Assembly: GCA_020746835.1 (NCBI GenBank)
Contig: JAGPNK010000011.1
Coordinates: 248,001-312,000 of the forward strand
Reading direction: 5' to 3'
Source of the DNA: Stachybotrys elegans
Taxonomy: Eukaryota; Ascomycota; Sordariomycetes; Hypocreales; Stachybotryaceae
DNA length: 64,000 nt
Part shown: piece after piece, positions 1 through 10,481 of the stretch
Position numbering within the stretch: position 1 is the first letter of the stretch
Layout of the letters: each line of letters opens with the position of its first letter
Notes under the pieces: model-generated
The model's database searches: none
Told to the model about the DNA's origin: nothing
The model's input: only the letters and a program-made list of their open reading frames with translations
Made by a program: the position numbers and the translations under genes

Positions 1-217
1 CCAAAAACTTCATATAGCTCCAGGAACTTGATTGGAAAGAGTGGCGAAGCACTGTAATACGGGTGGATGACATTTTCTCACATAATATTTAAATGCCATA
101 GCTGGCTGCCAGACCTTGGACGCATTTCAGCCTCCTCAAAGTACTTGCTTTGTATGCCATACCGTATGGGTTACCGCAATATTACCGTGCTCTACAAGCC
201 AGAGTTTACCCAAAAGC

Positions 218-2282
218 ATGGAGGACACTAACTTCCAGCTCATGCATGTTGCTCCTTGGGAAAATTCTAAACATGCTTGGACGACAGCCATCGGCATGGC
301 TTTCCTGCTTCTCTTTGTCTACAGAGTGCTATGGGACGGAAGCATGTAAGTGGTTCGCTAGATTTCTCTTCCCAGAATCTAAGTGTTCATCTGATACCAT
401 TTTAGCTCCTCACTCTTGGCATCCTTCGGGATCGTGTTCGTGCCTGGGCCTACGGCCAGATATTATTCAGCGTGAATTACAAAAGGTATGAATTTCTCTT
501 CAATGCATCATTTGGCTTTGATAATGACCTAGCAAGTCAAATGGAAATCCGTTCCGTGTGAATGCGCCAGATGTTGGCATGACATTTGTCTCTTCACCAA
601 AGCACATCAAAGAAGCTGACCACGCTGCGGATGACGTTCTATCACTGAATGGTGCTGCAAAACATGTAAGAAACATTCAGTACGCCTATGATCGTTTTGT
701 TTGACAAATCCCAGATGCTTCAACCAGTCTACACGATGAACGGGTTCAACTGGCTCGATCGAAGGGGCGTTGAAGGGGTAGGATTCGTCCGCACTCTCCG
801 GACGCTCCTAACAAACCCTTTGCCTGATCCCCTTCCTGACCTGGGACTCTTGGCTCGAATGAAGTGGACAGAAATGCTGGTAATGCAACCAAACATGGAA
901 GGTGAGTGACCCACGACGAGAGAACCATCAACCAACGCTAAATCGCAATAAAGGCGCTGTCCACGCTCCAATCTACCCTATGGTGGTCAAGCTTGTAGTG
1001 TTATTAAATGCTCGATCTCTATTTGGAGAAGACCTCAGTTTGACGCCTGTCCTCTATCGCCAGATATTTCTACTGACTTAAGTGATCCCCAGTCAAGGAC
1101 CCGAAATTCATGACCTCCGCCCTGGGATTCGTCGAAGAAACATTGGTCAACGCCGAGATAGTCAAGCTCTTACCCAGCCCCTTAGCTCGACTAGTAGGCA
1201 GTCTGTTGAGCCGGTGCCTCAGCTCGCACAAGACCTTTTTTGCCCGTCTGCTTCCTGCTGCAGAACAACGACTTCTAGAAAATGACATGAAGCGTTTGGG
1301 ATAGTCGGTGCCTTGTCGTGTATGTTTCATGATGCTGGAGAGATAATTGCACGCTTGCTAACAAATGTCTATTGGTCAAAGACCAACTGCATCCAATGGA
1401 TCATCGATACAGCCCCCAAAGGCAGCAATCAGTGGTCAGCAGAGAGAGTAATTTATGAACTGATGGCGATCTGGTTTGGATCAGTTCATATTTTGTCAAC
1501 CGTAAGTTGAACATTTGTGATGATACCATATTCCATGACTAGAGATTAACGCACTGAGAAATACAGACCATTGTATACGTTCTGCAAGACCTGTGTTTGC
1601 ATCCAGAATATATGGAGCCTATCCGAAATGAGCTGGAAACGTCTTACACAGAGTTCGAACGGACTGGCAAAGGCTTACCGCTGCTAGACAGCTTTATCAA
1701 AGAGTCAAGTCGTATCACTCCAGTCGAATCCAGTGAGTGTCTTCTAACTGGGAAGTTATCAATATCCCTAACCACCGTATGCCCATAGTGAGCGTACGCC
1801 GACAAGCACTCCAGCCGTTCGAACTCTCCACCGGGGCTCGGGTCGACACCGGGCAGTGGATTTGTGCACCATCTGGCGCAATTAACACAAGTCCAGATTA
1901 TTACACTTCCCCAACTGAGTTTTCCGGTTTCCGTTTTGTCGAGCCGTCTCCTTTGGATCATGATTCTGTTACAAAGGTCGCATCTACAATCAAGCAGCCA
2001 AAGCCCTCTAAGCTTACCGATGTTGATCATTCCTTTCTTATGTGGGGAATAGGACGTATGGCTTGGTGAGTGTAGAAAGTAGCCCTGATTTATAAAAACT
2101 AACATTGTATTCCTAGTCCTGGCAGGTTCTACGCTGCTGCCTTTATGAAGGTTGTTATATCTCAGCTCATATTGAAATATGACTTTGATCTTGTACAACC
2201 AGGTGCGCCTCGTTGGATTAGCTGGCGTGTGGCTAGAATTCCAAGGCCTTGGACAAAGATGGCTTTCAGACCACGAGAATGA
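218..2282 (+). pseudogene. Cytochrome P450, probably inactivated
   Basis: A multi-exon P450 monooxygenase. The N-terminus has one membrane anchor (AIGMAFLLLFVYR). The K-helix ESSR lies near 1707 and the heme loop WGIGRMACPGRF is rebuilt across the intron near 2067-2117, whose Cys is the heme ligand. Introns near 486-532, 666-714, 902-953, 1038-1092 and 1320-1381 join exons in phase. Reading 1093-1319 in frame gives a single TAG at 1302-1304, just before the canonical GTATGT donor at 1320; both sides of it are conserved P450 sequence. The exon 1 to exon 2 junction also does not keep phase with the obvious GTAAGT donor at 346, although a weak donor at 326 would. The usual proline-rich hinge is missing. 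It looks like a P450 of the fungal class that includes membrane-bound terpenoid oxidases, but the substrate cannot be inferred. I read it as a young pseudogene; an assembly error at the TAG is the main alternative. Confidence 0.65.
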
Positions 2283-3514
2283 GATTGATAATAATTGGTA
2301 GCAACGGGAAAACTGGATTGCCAGAGTGCAGCCATCTGCACTCATGTACACTTGGCACCAGTGGGAGAGGACATATGTAGTGATAATCCATGTGCTCGCT
2401 CTAAGTTATTATATAAATCATGTCAGGGAGACTAAGTAAACTTGGAGAAGTAAACATGCCTCTATTTTAAATATAAACATAAATACTAAGGTAGGGGCAA
2501 CAATGGAATCTCCATGGCTGTATTTAGGGCAAACTCGGCGCCTCCACCTGTCCTGCGAGTTTTAATATATCCAATACCAAGGTACTAATTGTACCATCCA
2601 AGTGCAATACTCACTGGAAGAGCGTGCGGCTTGCTGCCTGGCCTTGGCTCTTCACGTTGCGCCGATCCGACAACCCCAGTCTATCCTTACTGCCTACAAC
2701 TTATCGCTACACTTGGCGGCTTACACGTCGCTCCTCCAACTGCAACCATTTGGGCGCCTGCCTTATTCACCCGCTCTCGGAGCTAATTTCCACCTACCAG
2801 CTTCATTACATTAAACTGGAAAATCTCAACCAACTGCAGGTCTTAGCTTTCGCACCACCTTCGTTACATTGAGGCGGAGAATGTCAGCCTGCGGCTTACT
2901 TACATACATAAGCAGCTTGGGCCAACATATTCTCTCCAAAACCAACAAGCGGTTGGCGGCAGGCCTCATTAGTCTGCCTTCCGTCTCAGGCGGGGTCTTG
3001 CTGATATGACTATTGGCTATATGGTGTTCGGATTAGTATGAAACCTTCCCACCACTGTAGTGTGTGCCAGGTCCACTCAGTCGCATTCGTTAAGGAAGTA
3101 CGGAGTAGACGGAATCTAGGTTTGTCACTTATCTTACCATCATTGTTAAACAGCATAGCGGTTCAACGCTGAAAGCTGCGATAGGCCTATTGAGGCTTGG
3201 AAACGGGTATGAGCGGCAGAATGCCAAAAGTTAGACACAATGAATGAATGCATATCATGTGGCTAATCTAAACCTAGGTCCGAAATTAAGGAGCAGGACA
3301 GGCATAGACTGCCGATCAAGAAAAGCTTCACGCCCAGGGGCACCCTGCGGTTCAACAATAGTCATGGTTTAGGCCCTTTCACGCAACTCAATATAGCTTC
3401 GTAGTCCTATAGACATGGCTGTATATGGCCTGCCTATTCCCATACAAATTGTACTTTCCGGGTACACAATCCTCTACGTCCACTAAAGTTATAGTCTTCT
3501 ATACTGTTCAAACA
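2283..3514. other. Intergenic; contains dispersed repeat copy A
   Basis: No convincing gene. The segment about 2660-3010 is a diverged copy of the sequence at about 9990-10320. The short frames at 2589-2872 lie inside this repeat and show no domain. Confidence 0.6.
2660..3010 (+). repeat. Dispersed repeat copy A
   Basis: It is collinear with copy B at about 9990-10320. Matching anchors are 2664-2691 with 9995-10021 (ATCCGAC.ACCCCAGTC.AT) and 2827-2900 with 10144-10218 (both begin CAACCAACTGCAG and end GGCTTACT). Anchor spacing is 163 bp here and 149 bp in copy B. Identity in the second anchor is roughly 80 percent by eye, with many C/T and G/A differences. No terminal repeats or coding content were recognised. 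It may be an old non-autonomous element or a duplicated promoter segment. Confidence 0.6.
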
Positions 3515-4246
3515 TTACATGAAAGCAGTCAATACAAAGGAGAGCATAATAAAGAAGCTAACTCTGGATGCCTTGCTTCCCACAGCGCTGCTAGGAGGGT
3601 CCGAAGTCGAAGTGGCTGCACCATCGATACCGGTGGTGCTCATCAAAGCAGTGGGCTCGGTAGTGGTCTCAGGTGGAGGGGCGGTTGGCTCAGGGACCCC
3701 AGGCGGACAGTGCCAGTGATCACCGCTGATGCAAGTCAGTTGATGCCATCAATAAGGACAACTACTTACTGCGGCTCGCACTCTCTTGTCTCGGTTCCGC
3801 TTGTTGTCAGGGGATTGCAATGCCCTTGACTGTTAGTACGGGAATCGAACGGGCCGTAGATACCTACAATGGTCACCGTGAGGTTCACAGTTGATTCCAG
3901 TCGTTGGCGCCGGAGGCAGCTCATCGGTTGCCGAGGTCTCGGCACACATGGTTATGGTGGCAGTCTGGGTGACAATGTTGTATCCAGCACTGAGAAGGGC
4001 TTCCGAGTTGTATGTCTGATATCCCGTGAAGCTGCCACCTGGGAAGGTGTAAATAGAGGTGTGCACGAAAACAGTCTCGACCCCTACCACGCTCGCCAGG
4101 CTCGAGTACTCGGCATCCATAGAGCTTTGCCATTCTTCAAGGTTGGAGATGGTTGTGTCTATGCCAAGCATGACAGTGGTGGAGGTGGTACATTCCTGTG
4201 CCAGTACACCAGCACCAAAGGCCAGCGAGAAAGGTAAAAGCTTCAT
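3515..4246 (-). CDS. Secreted, probably GPI-anchored protein with PHGDHWHC motif
   Basis: The signal peptide is MKLLPFSLAFGAGVLAQ. An acidic ectodomain of about 100 residues follows, then CEPHGDHC. After introns this is followed by a second copy, CEPHGDHWHCPPGV, then a Pro/Thr-rich stalk and a C-terminal hydrophobic tail (VSFFIMLSFVLTAFM) preceded by small residues, as in a GPI attachment signal. The last intron (3726-3769) is clear. The preceding one can end at 3830 (34 nt) or, more plausibly, at 3800 (64 nt). The latter gives 207 aa in frame. The C-P-H-G-D-H-W-H-C motif recurs in fungal surface proteins and its His/Asp/Cys pattern suggests metal binding, but no function is established from sequence. 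It is transcribed away from the small secreted gene at 4712. Confidence 0.75.
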
Positions 4247-4615
4247 AGCAAACGTGATTGACTGTTTTGGGGATGAACTAGAAGAATGAAGTGGACACAA
4301 AGGCTGGCTGGCCGGGTTTAATAGCTGAGAAGCGGCTGTCATCGCGTCCAGCATGAGGACCCGGATAGCCGCCAAGGCTTCACCATTCCTTTTTGTATAC
4401 GACACCGATCATCAGTCATCTCGGCTTCCTGTTCTGGACGGACCTTTTCAGCTGCACTGTCACTTCTTGCCTTCCGTGGGACTTGATTTGCCATTGACCA
4501 CGAGCACCGTCGCTTACAGCGAGCACCTTGATGGATGACAAGCATTGATCCTTGCCTCGGATAACTCGCTTTGGACATGTACTCACAATAGTGTCATGCT
4601 GACTTTTTTGTTGGA

Positions 4616-4623
4616 TATAAAAG
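4616..4623 (+). promoter_or_regulatory. TATA box of the small secreted gene
   Basis: TATAAAAG lies 96 bp before the ATG at 4712, in the position expected for a strongly expressed, TATA-containing fungal gene. Confidence 0.5.
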
Positions 4624-4711
4624 CCCGGCGGTTTCCAGGACGAAGAGTCAATCCACACGGCACACTCAGATCTCACAAGTATCACCAACCATCTTTACGC
4701 GAAACATCACC

Positions 4712-4969
4712 ATGTTCGCCTCCAAGCTCATTCTTTCTGCCATTACCCTTGCTGGCGTCGCTCTTGCGGCACCGACACTTGAGGGACTTCCGGCCAACGC
4801 ATTCATTGTCGAAGCACTGGTCTGTGTGCCTCCCTCGAACTGTGGAAGCCCTGTTGGAGCCTGCGAATACTGCTGCCCGACAGGCGTTACCCCCAACAGC
4901 GCCACGTGCCACAGCCACGGTTCCCGATGCCCCAACGGCACTCCCGAGTACCATTGCGACAGCCACTGA
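4712..4969 (+). CDS. Small secreted cysteine-rich protein (85 aa)
   Basis: A single-exon gene. The signal peptide (MFASKLILSAITLAGVALA) is followed by a mature region of about 65 residues with eight cysteines, including an adjacent pair in CEYCC. Cys spacing is C-x5-C-x6-C-x2-CC-x10-C-x6-C-x8-C. Hydrophobic residues are sparse after the signal, so a hydrophobin is unlikely, and eight Cys suggest four disulfides. There is no Kex2 site. The TATA box at 4616 and an ATG in CACCATG context support the start. It could be an effector-like or antimicrobial-type protein, but I recognise no named family. Confidence 0.75.
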   Translation: MFASKLILSAITLAGVALAAPTLEGLPANAFIVEALVCVPPSNCGSPVGACEYCCPTGVTPNSATCHSHGSRCPNGTPEYHCDSH

Positions 4970-5373
4970 GCATCTCCGATAAATCACCTTTGCTACGTTG
5001 GGAGGAACTTTCATTTTCCAATAACCGAAGCGACTTCGCCGAAAAGTAAAAGTCTTACAACACTCGCCAACATGCAGCAGTATTGGATGGAATGATGGGG
5101 TGTTTGGAACTTGGGTCCATACTGGGAGAAATGAGAATGTACCGAGCCAGTTCTATGAAATATCATCAAGTGCACCAGCCTCGCCCGCTCGTACAGTCTG
5201 TAAAAGGCATGGACAGATGAGTAAGGAGTAGGAATTGCACCGAACTCAATGTCCATATGTAGGCGAATTAAACATTCGCCGTTTAGTCCGTTTGCACCAA
5301 GTCCATCAGATATGTCGTAGGTGACGATATTCCTGCTGAGGTCATCTCTACCGCACAGGGAACTTGTTGTGGG
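4970..5373. other. Intergenic
   Basis: A convergent gap between the small secreted gene and the permease. The reverse frame 5011-5256 has no features of a gene. Confidence 0.5.
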
Positions 5374-7067
5374 CTACTGCTCAATCTCAACGATAGGGCC
5401 AGTGTAAGACTTTCGCCCCCAAACAGCGTAATATACCATGCTGAGGATTGTGACAGCACTAAATACCAAAACAGACCAGTTCATAGTGTCGGCGGTGACC
5501 TCGCTATAGGACGGCCAGAAACTGAAAAATAAAACAAAGATAAGGTAGAGACAAGTGAAGGCGTTGTTGATAACCCCAAGAACTTTAGGCAGACGCCATG
5601 GGCCCCAAGTAAGGTTGGCCCCAGTGTTAGTCAAGGAGTTATCTGATGCAGGAAGCCGAATGCCGCCGGTAAGACGATGGTAGAGGAGTAGGGATGCCAC
5701 CACAAGATAGGAGCCAAACAGACCAGCAACAGAGACAGAGATGACACCGTTAAACGCCGTCGCGCTACCAATGTTGACCAGGGAAAGGATAATTGCAACA
5801 ACGACTGTCACAATAACACTGTTCACGGGAATACTGGTTCGTCGGCTAACTCTCTTCAGGATTTGCCATCCAGGGAGTCCACGATCGCGGGCGAAAGCCC
5901 AATACATTCTCGAAGTAGAAGAAACGAAGCCTGTCGTGGCGCTGAATGCCAAGATGACGACAAAAGCCGCCATGATGGCAGCGCCGGCCGTGGAGCCAAC
6001 AGCATTGTGGAAGATGGCCATAAAGGGGTATATGGGATTTTCCTCAAGCCTCGCGTCAATATCCCCCATACAGTAGAGAGTGGCAACGAGCATAGCGAAT
6101 CCCATAATGCCATTGATGATGACTCCTGCCATGATCGACCAAGGGACTGTGACGGACGGGTTGTGAACCTCTTCTACCATGTGAATGGCACCATCGCCGC
6201 CGACGAATGCAAAGACGTTACCCAGCATGCCGATACAGAAGGACAAGCCCCGAGTCTGCCATCCACCAAGATTGAGAAAGGTATCCCAAACAGCCTCCGG
6301 GTTGTTGTGATCGCTTAAGAAGACGAGCGGGAAGATGACGGCAAAGAATCCAAGAATGTGGAACACCAGCACCAGTCGCTCAAATTTGGCCAGGAGCGAG
6401 GAAAGCGCCGTGTTGATGGCATAGCCCAGTAGCAGCACAGCCCAAAACAAAAGCGTGCCGTGCCAGTTCTGCATAGAGGCTAGGTAGTTTGGGTGCGTCA
6501 GAATAATAAGGCCCTGGATGGCAGTACCCGTCAGGTAGGCCCCGGAGGCGGTAGCAGCCTGCCAGCCCGTCAGTGTTAGCCAGCCGGTGACAAAGCCCAA
6601 GAAGCGGCGATATTGAGGCGGGGACATGATGGAGACCCAATGGTACTGTCCGCCAGAGGTCGGAGCCATTGAGACCAGCTCGGAGAGTGTCGCAAAGACC
6701 GAGATGGTCCCTATCCAGACGACGATGAATCCATATAGAATGCCAGATGGGCCACCATTCTGCAGGCCGGATAGGAAGAGGCTGAATTCAAGAAGTCGAC
6801 AGGTGGAGGTCAGCAACAATTCCCCCCTTACTATTAATTGAAAGAGGTGACGAGGAAACGCATGACTGACATTAGAGAGGCCTCCCAGGTGATGAGGATT
6901 GTACAACTAAAGCCAAGGATAGCCAAGAACCCAAAAGTGCGCTTCAGCACAGGCTTCTTTCCCAACCGCTGAAGCCCCGCATCATCACCAGCCGACACTT
7001 TGGAGCTGTGAGCCTGAGTGTCAGAGTCTCGGAGCTCCTCCACGAACGCAATGTCCTTGGTGGCCAT
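5374..7067 (-). CDS. Amino-acid/choline permease, APC superfamily
   Basis: Two exons (6871-7067 and 5374-6781) separated by a GTCAGT...TTCAG intron give 534 aa in frame. The protein has a soluble N-terminus and about 12 membrane segments. Family hallmarks are FGFLAILGFSCTILITWE in TM1, a GGP turn followed by YGFIVVWIG, the MAPTSGGQYHWVS loop, and EEVHNPSVTVPWS before TM7. These fit the fungal amino-acid/GABA/choline permeases of the plasma membrane, which import nitrogen compounds with protons. Substrate cannot be told from the sequence. It is transcribed away from the GNAT gene at 7943. A permease inside a tailoring-gene block could import a precursor, but may simply be a neighbour. Confidence 0.88.
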
Positions 7068-7942
7068 CCTGAAAGGTCCGGGAAGAGTAGAGGTGGATGG
7101 ACAGCCGTGACTTGGTATATCAGCAACACAGATGGCACAAATGACCAAGGCAGTACAAGGGCAGAATAGGGGATGGCCAGGTGGCTACGGAAGGTTATCG
7201 AGGTATTTCCGGCCCCTTCCCAGTTGTGGTAAGCCCGTGGCTGTTGCTCTATAGCGTCGGTCGTAAGGCGTCGGCCGAGGCTCAGGTCCGCAATCTGGCG
7301 GCCCCCAAAACAGAACCAAATAAGCGACAGCCACAGACAGAATCACCAACAATTTCTCCACAAGAACATCAGTTACTACGAAATACTGCGCTATAATTCG
7401 CGTCCATACCATATAGCCTGCTTGTCATCTTGTTGCGACACAGAAAGAACGCCGAACCAACATGTCGGCACCATTGTCTATGTACCACCCATAATAGACC
7501 TTGGGAATGATGTCGCTATAGGGGCATTGCTGCTGGAACAACTACACAGAGGACCAGCTAAAATCGTTCTTATATTTCCATAGGAACAGGCTCAACATAG
7601 CTAGCTTAGTGTGAAATGGAGCACCGAATCACTGCACCTGGTGTAATTAATGAAGCAGAATGTTAGATTAGCCTGGATCGTCATCAGGATTGCGGCGGTA
7701 GGTGGGTGTTACAGCCATGAATATGAGTAGATGTTGGTCTCTGCTTCGAACAAATGTGGCATGACTTTGCCGCTCTATTTGCTTACCAACATTCAAGATC
7801 CTGGTGCTCAACAAGGGCCCTATATTCCCCGTAACCCTTCCTCTTGCTCATATCTCTGTTGCATAAATATTCCCTCAAATCAGCGCTCATTGTCCCTCCC
7901 TACCACGACTAGACTCTACGGCCAGCTCAACTCGCTGTCACC
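7068..7942. other. Divergent promoter region of permease and GNAT genes
   Basis: About 0.9 kb between two divergent starts. A CATAAATA element near 7862 could serve the GNAT gene. No TCG-N5-CGA site was found here and no coding content is evident. Confidence 0.5.
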
Positions 7943-8751
7943 ATGCCTGTGGTCATCCAAAATGCTGACCCCTCAGTTGACCTCCCTGCCATCTCACGGT
8001 CCATGTTCGAATCGCATGAGACGCCTCACCAACCCTTTTTCCACGCCTTCTTCCCCATCCATGGGGACGGGGGCCACCAGGCCCGCGAGGACGCCATAGC
8101 TGAGGGTGCCGTCCGCCTCCAATCCTGGCTCACCCAAGAGCCTCGGAGCTTCTGGCAGAAGGCTGTCGACTCCGATACTGGCCGCGTGGTCGGCGCCGCG
8201 CTCTGGTATGTTTACCAGCAGGACCCTTTCGCAGATGACCAGCACGACATGGAGGTTACCTGGTTCCCCAATGACGGTTCGCGCCGCTTCGCCGAGCAGT
8301 TCCTCGAGATCTACGACAAGCCTAGATTGTGGGCAGGCCGAAGGCCACAAGTCTGTAAGTTCTGTTGTTGCTCGCACCAGGATGTCATCGATGAGGGAAG
8401 TAAGGCTAACTCGGGGCGTCAAATTATGCAGACCTCTTTATCCTTTTTGTCGATCCCGAGTACCGGTGCCAAGGAATTGGGTCGAGGCTGCTTAAATGGG
8501 GTATTGACAAGGCAGACGATATGGCCGTGGAGATGTTTCTGGACTCGACGTCTGAGGGGAAGCCTCTTTACGAAAAGCACAACTTTCATGTGGTCCAGAA
8601 GAATGTGATTTCTCCGCAAACTGACAACCCAGATGAGGCGTGGAAGGAGACTCAGGCCAAGGTCGGCGATACAAGCTGGTGGCTCATGTGGAGGCCGGTG
8701 GGAGGAGAGTATCAAGAGGGTGTTACTGTCAAGCCTTGGGAGGATAAGTAA
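7943..8751 (+). CDS. GNAT-family N-acetyltransferase
   Basis: Exons 7943-8354 and 8432-8751 flank a GTAAGT...TGCAG intron with a GCTAAC branch point and give 243 aa. GNAT motif A, the acetyl-CoA pyrophosphate loop, is in RCQGIGSRLLKWGIDKAD directly after the beta4 strand LFILFVDPEY. The C-terminal part (LDSTSEGKPLYEKHNFH) is the typical motif B region. It would transfer acetyl from acetyl-CoA to an amine. The family is common in fungi near resistance and tailoring genes. The substrate is unknown. It sits between a permease and a GST in the accessory block and lacks lesions. Confidence 0.85.
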
Positions 8752-9068
8752 CTGGTTCTATTGTTTGCAGCCTTTAGTTTGCTTTAATGCAGAGCGGAGT
8801 GGACGAGGGGGTGGTCTATGGAACCTTTGTTGCCGTTGCCGACTTGCATACGCAATGACCCAGAACGGCTGCCAATAGGATAAGTTCATTGTAGCCGCTG
8901 TATTAATGTGTAAGGCATAGTGGCGCTAGGCAACAGTGCGGCTTATGGTCAGCAGTCCAAAGACGGCTATGGCGGCTTCTGGGCGGGCCTGGTCCAGGCA
9001 TAAAACCTCCCCACCCACAAACGTCTATGTTTCCCATACATCATCGTATCTAGTATACGAAGCTGAAC
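8752..9068. other. Intergenic
   Basis: Spacer between the tandem GNAT and GST genes. It contains the palindromic stretch TCGTATCTAGTATACGA near 9045, just before the GST start; otherwise featureless. Confidence 0.4.
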
Positions 9069-9877
9069 ATGACTGAGCATACCTCGCCCGAGATCATTTT
9101 ATACGACCTTGCTTGCATCAAGAATGCGTGCTTCTCCCCGGTTGTTTGGCGGATCCGCCTTATACTCAATTACAAGTGCATTCCGTACCGGACTGTGTTT
9201 GTCGAATTTCCAGACATTGAGCCCACAATGAAGGAGCTGTAAGTGACCTGTGTGGCTTTCTTCTTCGCTCTTCATGTTGTTGCTGGGAACTGACATTACT
9301 TAGCGGCCTGGCCTGCCACGACGCGAATTCCGGTTCGAATGCAAAATACACCGTGCCCGTTATCCGTCATATCCCGACCGACATATGCATCATGGACTCG
9401 CCGGCTATTGCAGAATTCCTTGAGGCGACTTACCCGACCCCCCCGCTCCCACTGACCTCCGAATTGGGCCGCGAAATCGAGACCAAGGCTCGCCGCGCAG
9501 TTGCCCCGACATTCGGCAGATCAATCGTGCCACGTGAGATACATATCCTGTCGCCTCGATCGCAGGAGTATTTTCGCCGCACGCAGGAGGCCCGCTTAGG
9601 TCAGCGACTTGAGGACTTGTGTGAGCCAGCAAAGGAAAAGGAGATCTGGGAGGTCATGAGCGATAAGATCCGCGCAGCTGGTGAGCTGATGCTGACGCAT
9701 CAAGCCGACGGACCATTTGTGCTGGGTGCTCAACCCAGTTATACTGACTTTTTTATTGCTGGATCCCTTCAGTCTGCCAGGATGATTAGTGAGGATGTCT
9801 TCCAGAGATTTCACAGCTACCCAGGGTTCATGGAGATATACATGGCATGTGCACCTTATCTAGAGAAGAAAGACTAA
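9069..9877 (+). CDS. Glutathione S-transferase-like protein, UstS-like
   Basis: Exons 9069-9238 and 9304-9877 give 247 aa. The thioredoxin-fold N-terminus reads ACFSPVVWRIRLILNYK then YRTVFVEFPDIEPTMKEL, as in the fungal GST-like family that includes UstS of the ustiloxin cluster. YTVPVIRH carries the cis-Pro, and MDSPAIAEFLEATYP is the Glu/Asp-Ser glutathione-binding segment. The C-terminal half (GAQPSYTDFFIAGSLQSARM) is the helical domain. Members conjugate glutathione to reactive intermediates or catalyse thiol additions in secondary metabolism. It lies between the GNAT gene and a P450, consistent with a tailoring or detoxification role. Confidence 0.85.
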
Positions 9878-10481
9878 GCAGGGATAGTCGTGGCAAGAAC
9901 TATTAAGCCTCTCAAACACTGAGTGTATACATTCTGCTATCAACTCATACATCTCGCCGAGAAGGTCGGATACTAATCTCACGCCTCTCTCATTCATCCG
10001 ACTACCCCAGTCGATGCTTATTGATCACATTTCCCCTCTGACCAACTCCAGTGGATTCGGTGAGAGACTTGCGCGTACACAACCGCTCCTTAACTGCCAT
10101 TGGGCCGCCTACCTCATCGGCTTTGTTGCTTTGAGTTGTATGTCAACCAACTGCAGCTCTTGGCTTTGGTCACCAACTTGGTTACAGTGAGGTGGAGAAT
10201 CTCGGCCTGTGGCTTACTGCATATACTAAACCCTGAGCCAACACGCCTTCCTCCTCGGACCTACCATGTCTGATCTCTTCCCTGCCTTCTCAAGCGGGGT
10301 CGTTGTGGTACGATGGGAATGTGTTCAGTGCAGTATTTTGTTCTCGCCGCCGTGTTTAAACCTCAACCACACCCACTCAGGTATGTCCAGGTTTCCTCGC
10401 CCTCATTACTACGTGGTTAATATCCACAGCTTGAGAGCTCGCTGACTCTTCAATCGCAACCGACTGTATCATAGACCCATC
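9878..10481. other. Intergenic; contains dispersed repeat copy B
   Basis: The promoter region of the P450 at 10482. Most of it (about 9990-10320) is repeat copy B. No gene was seen. Confidence 0.5.
9990..10320 (+). repeat. Dispersed repeat copy B
   Basis: This is the partner of the copy at about 2660-3010, in the same orientation and 7.3 kb away. Shared anchors are at 9995-10021 and 10144-10218, and a common AGGCGGGGTC/AAGCGGGGTC block occurs near the right end. It lies directly upstream of a P450 gene, so part of it may now act as promoter. Confidence 0.6.

Noticed and set aside
1644..2351. A 235-codon reverse frame opposite the first P450
   Set aside because: It lies antisense to conserved P450 exons and shows no domain.
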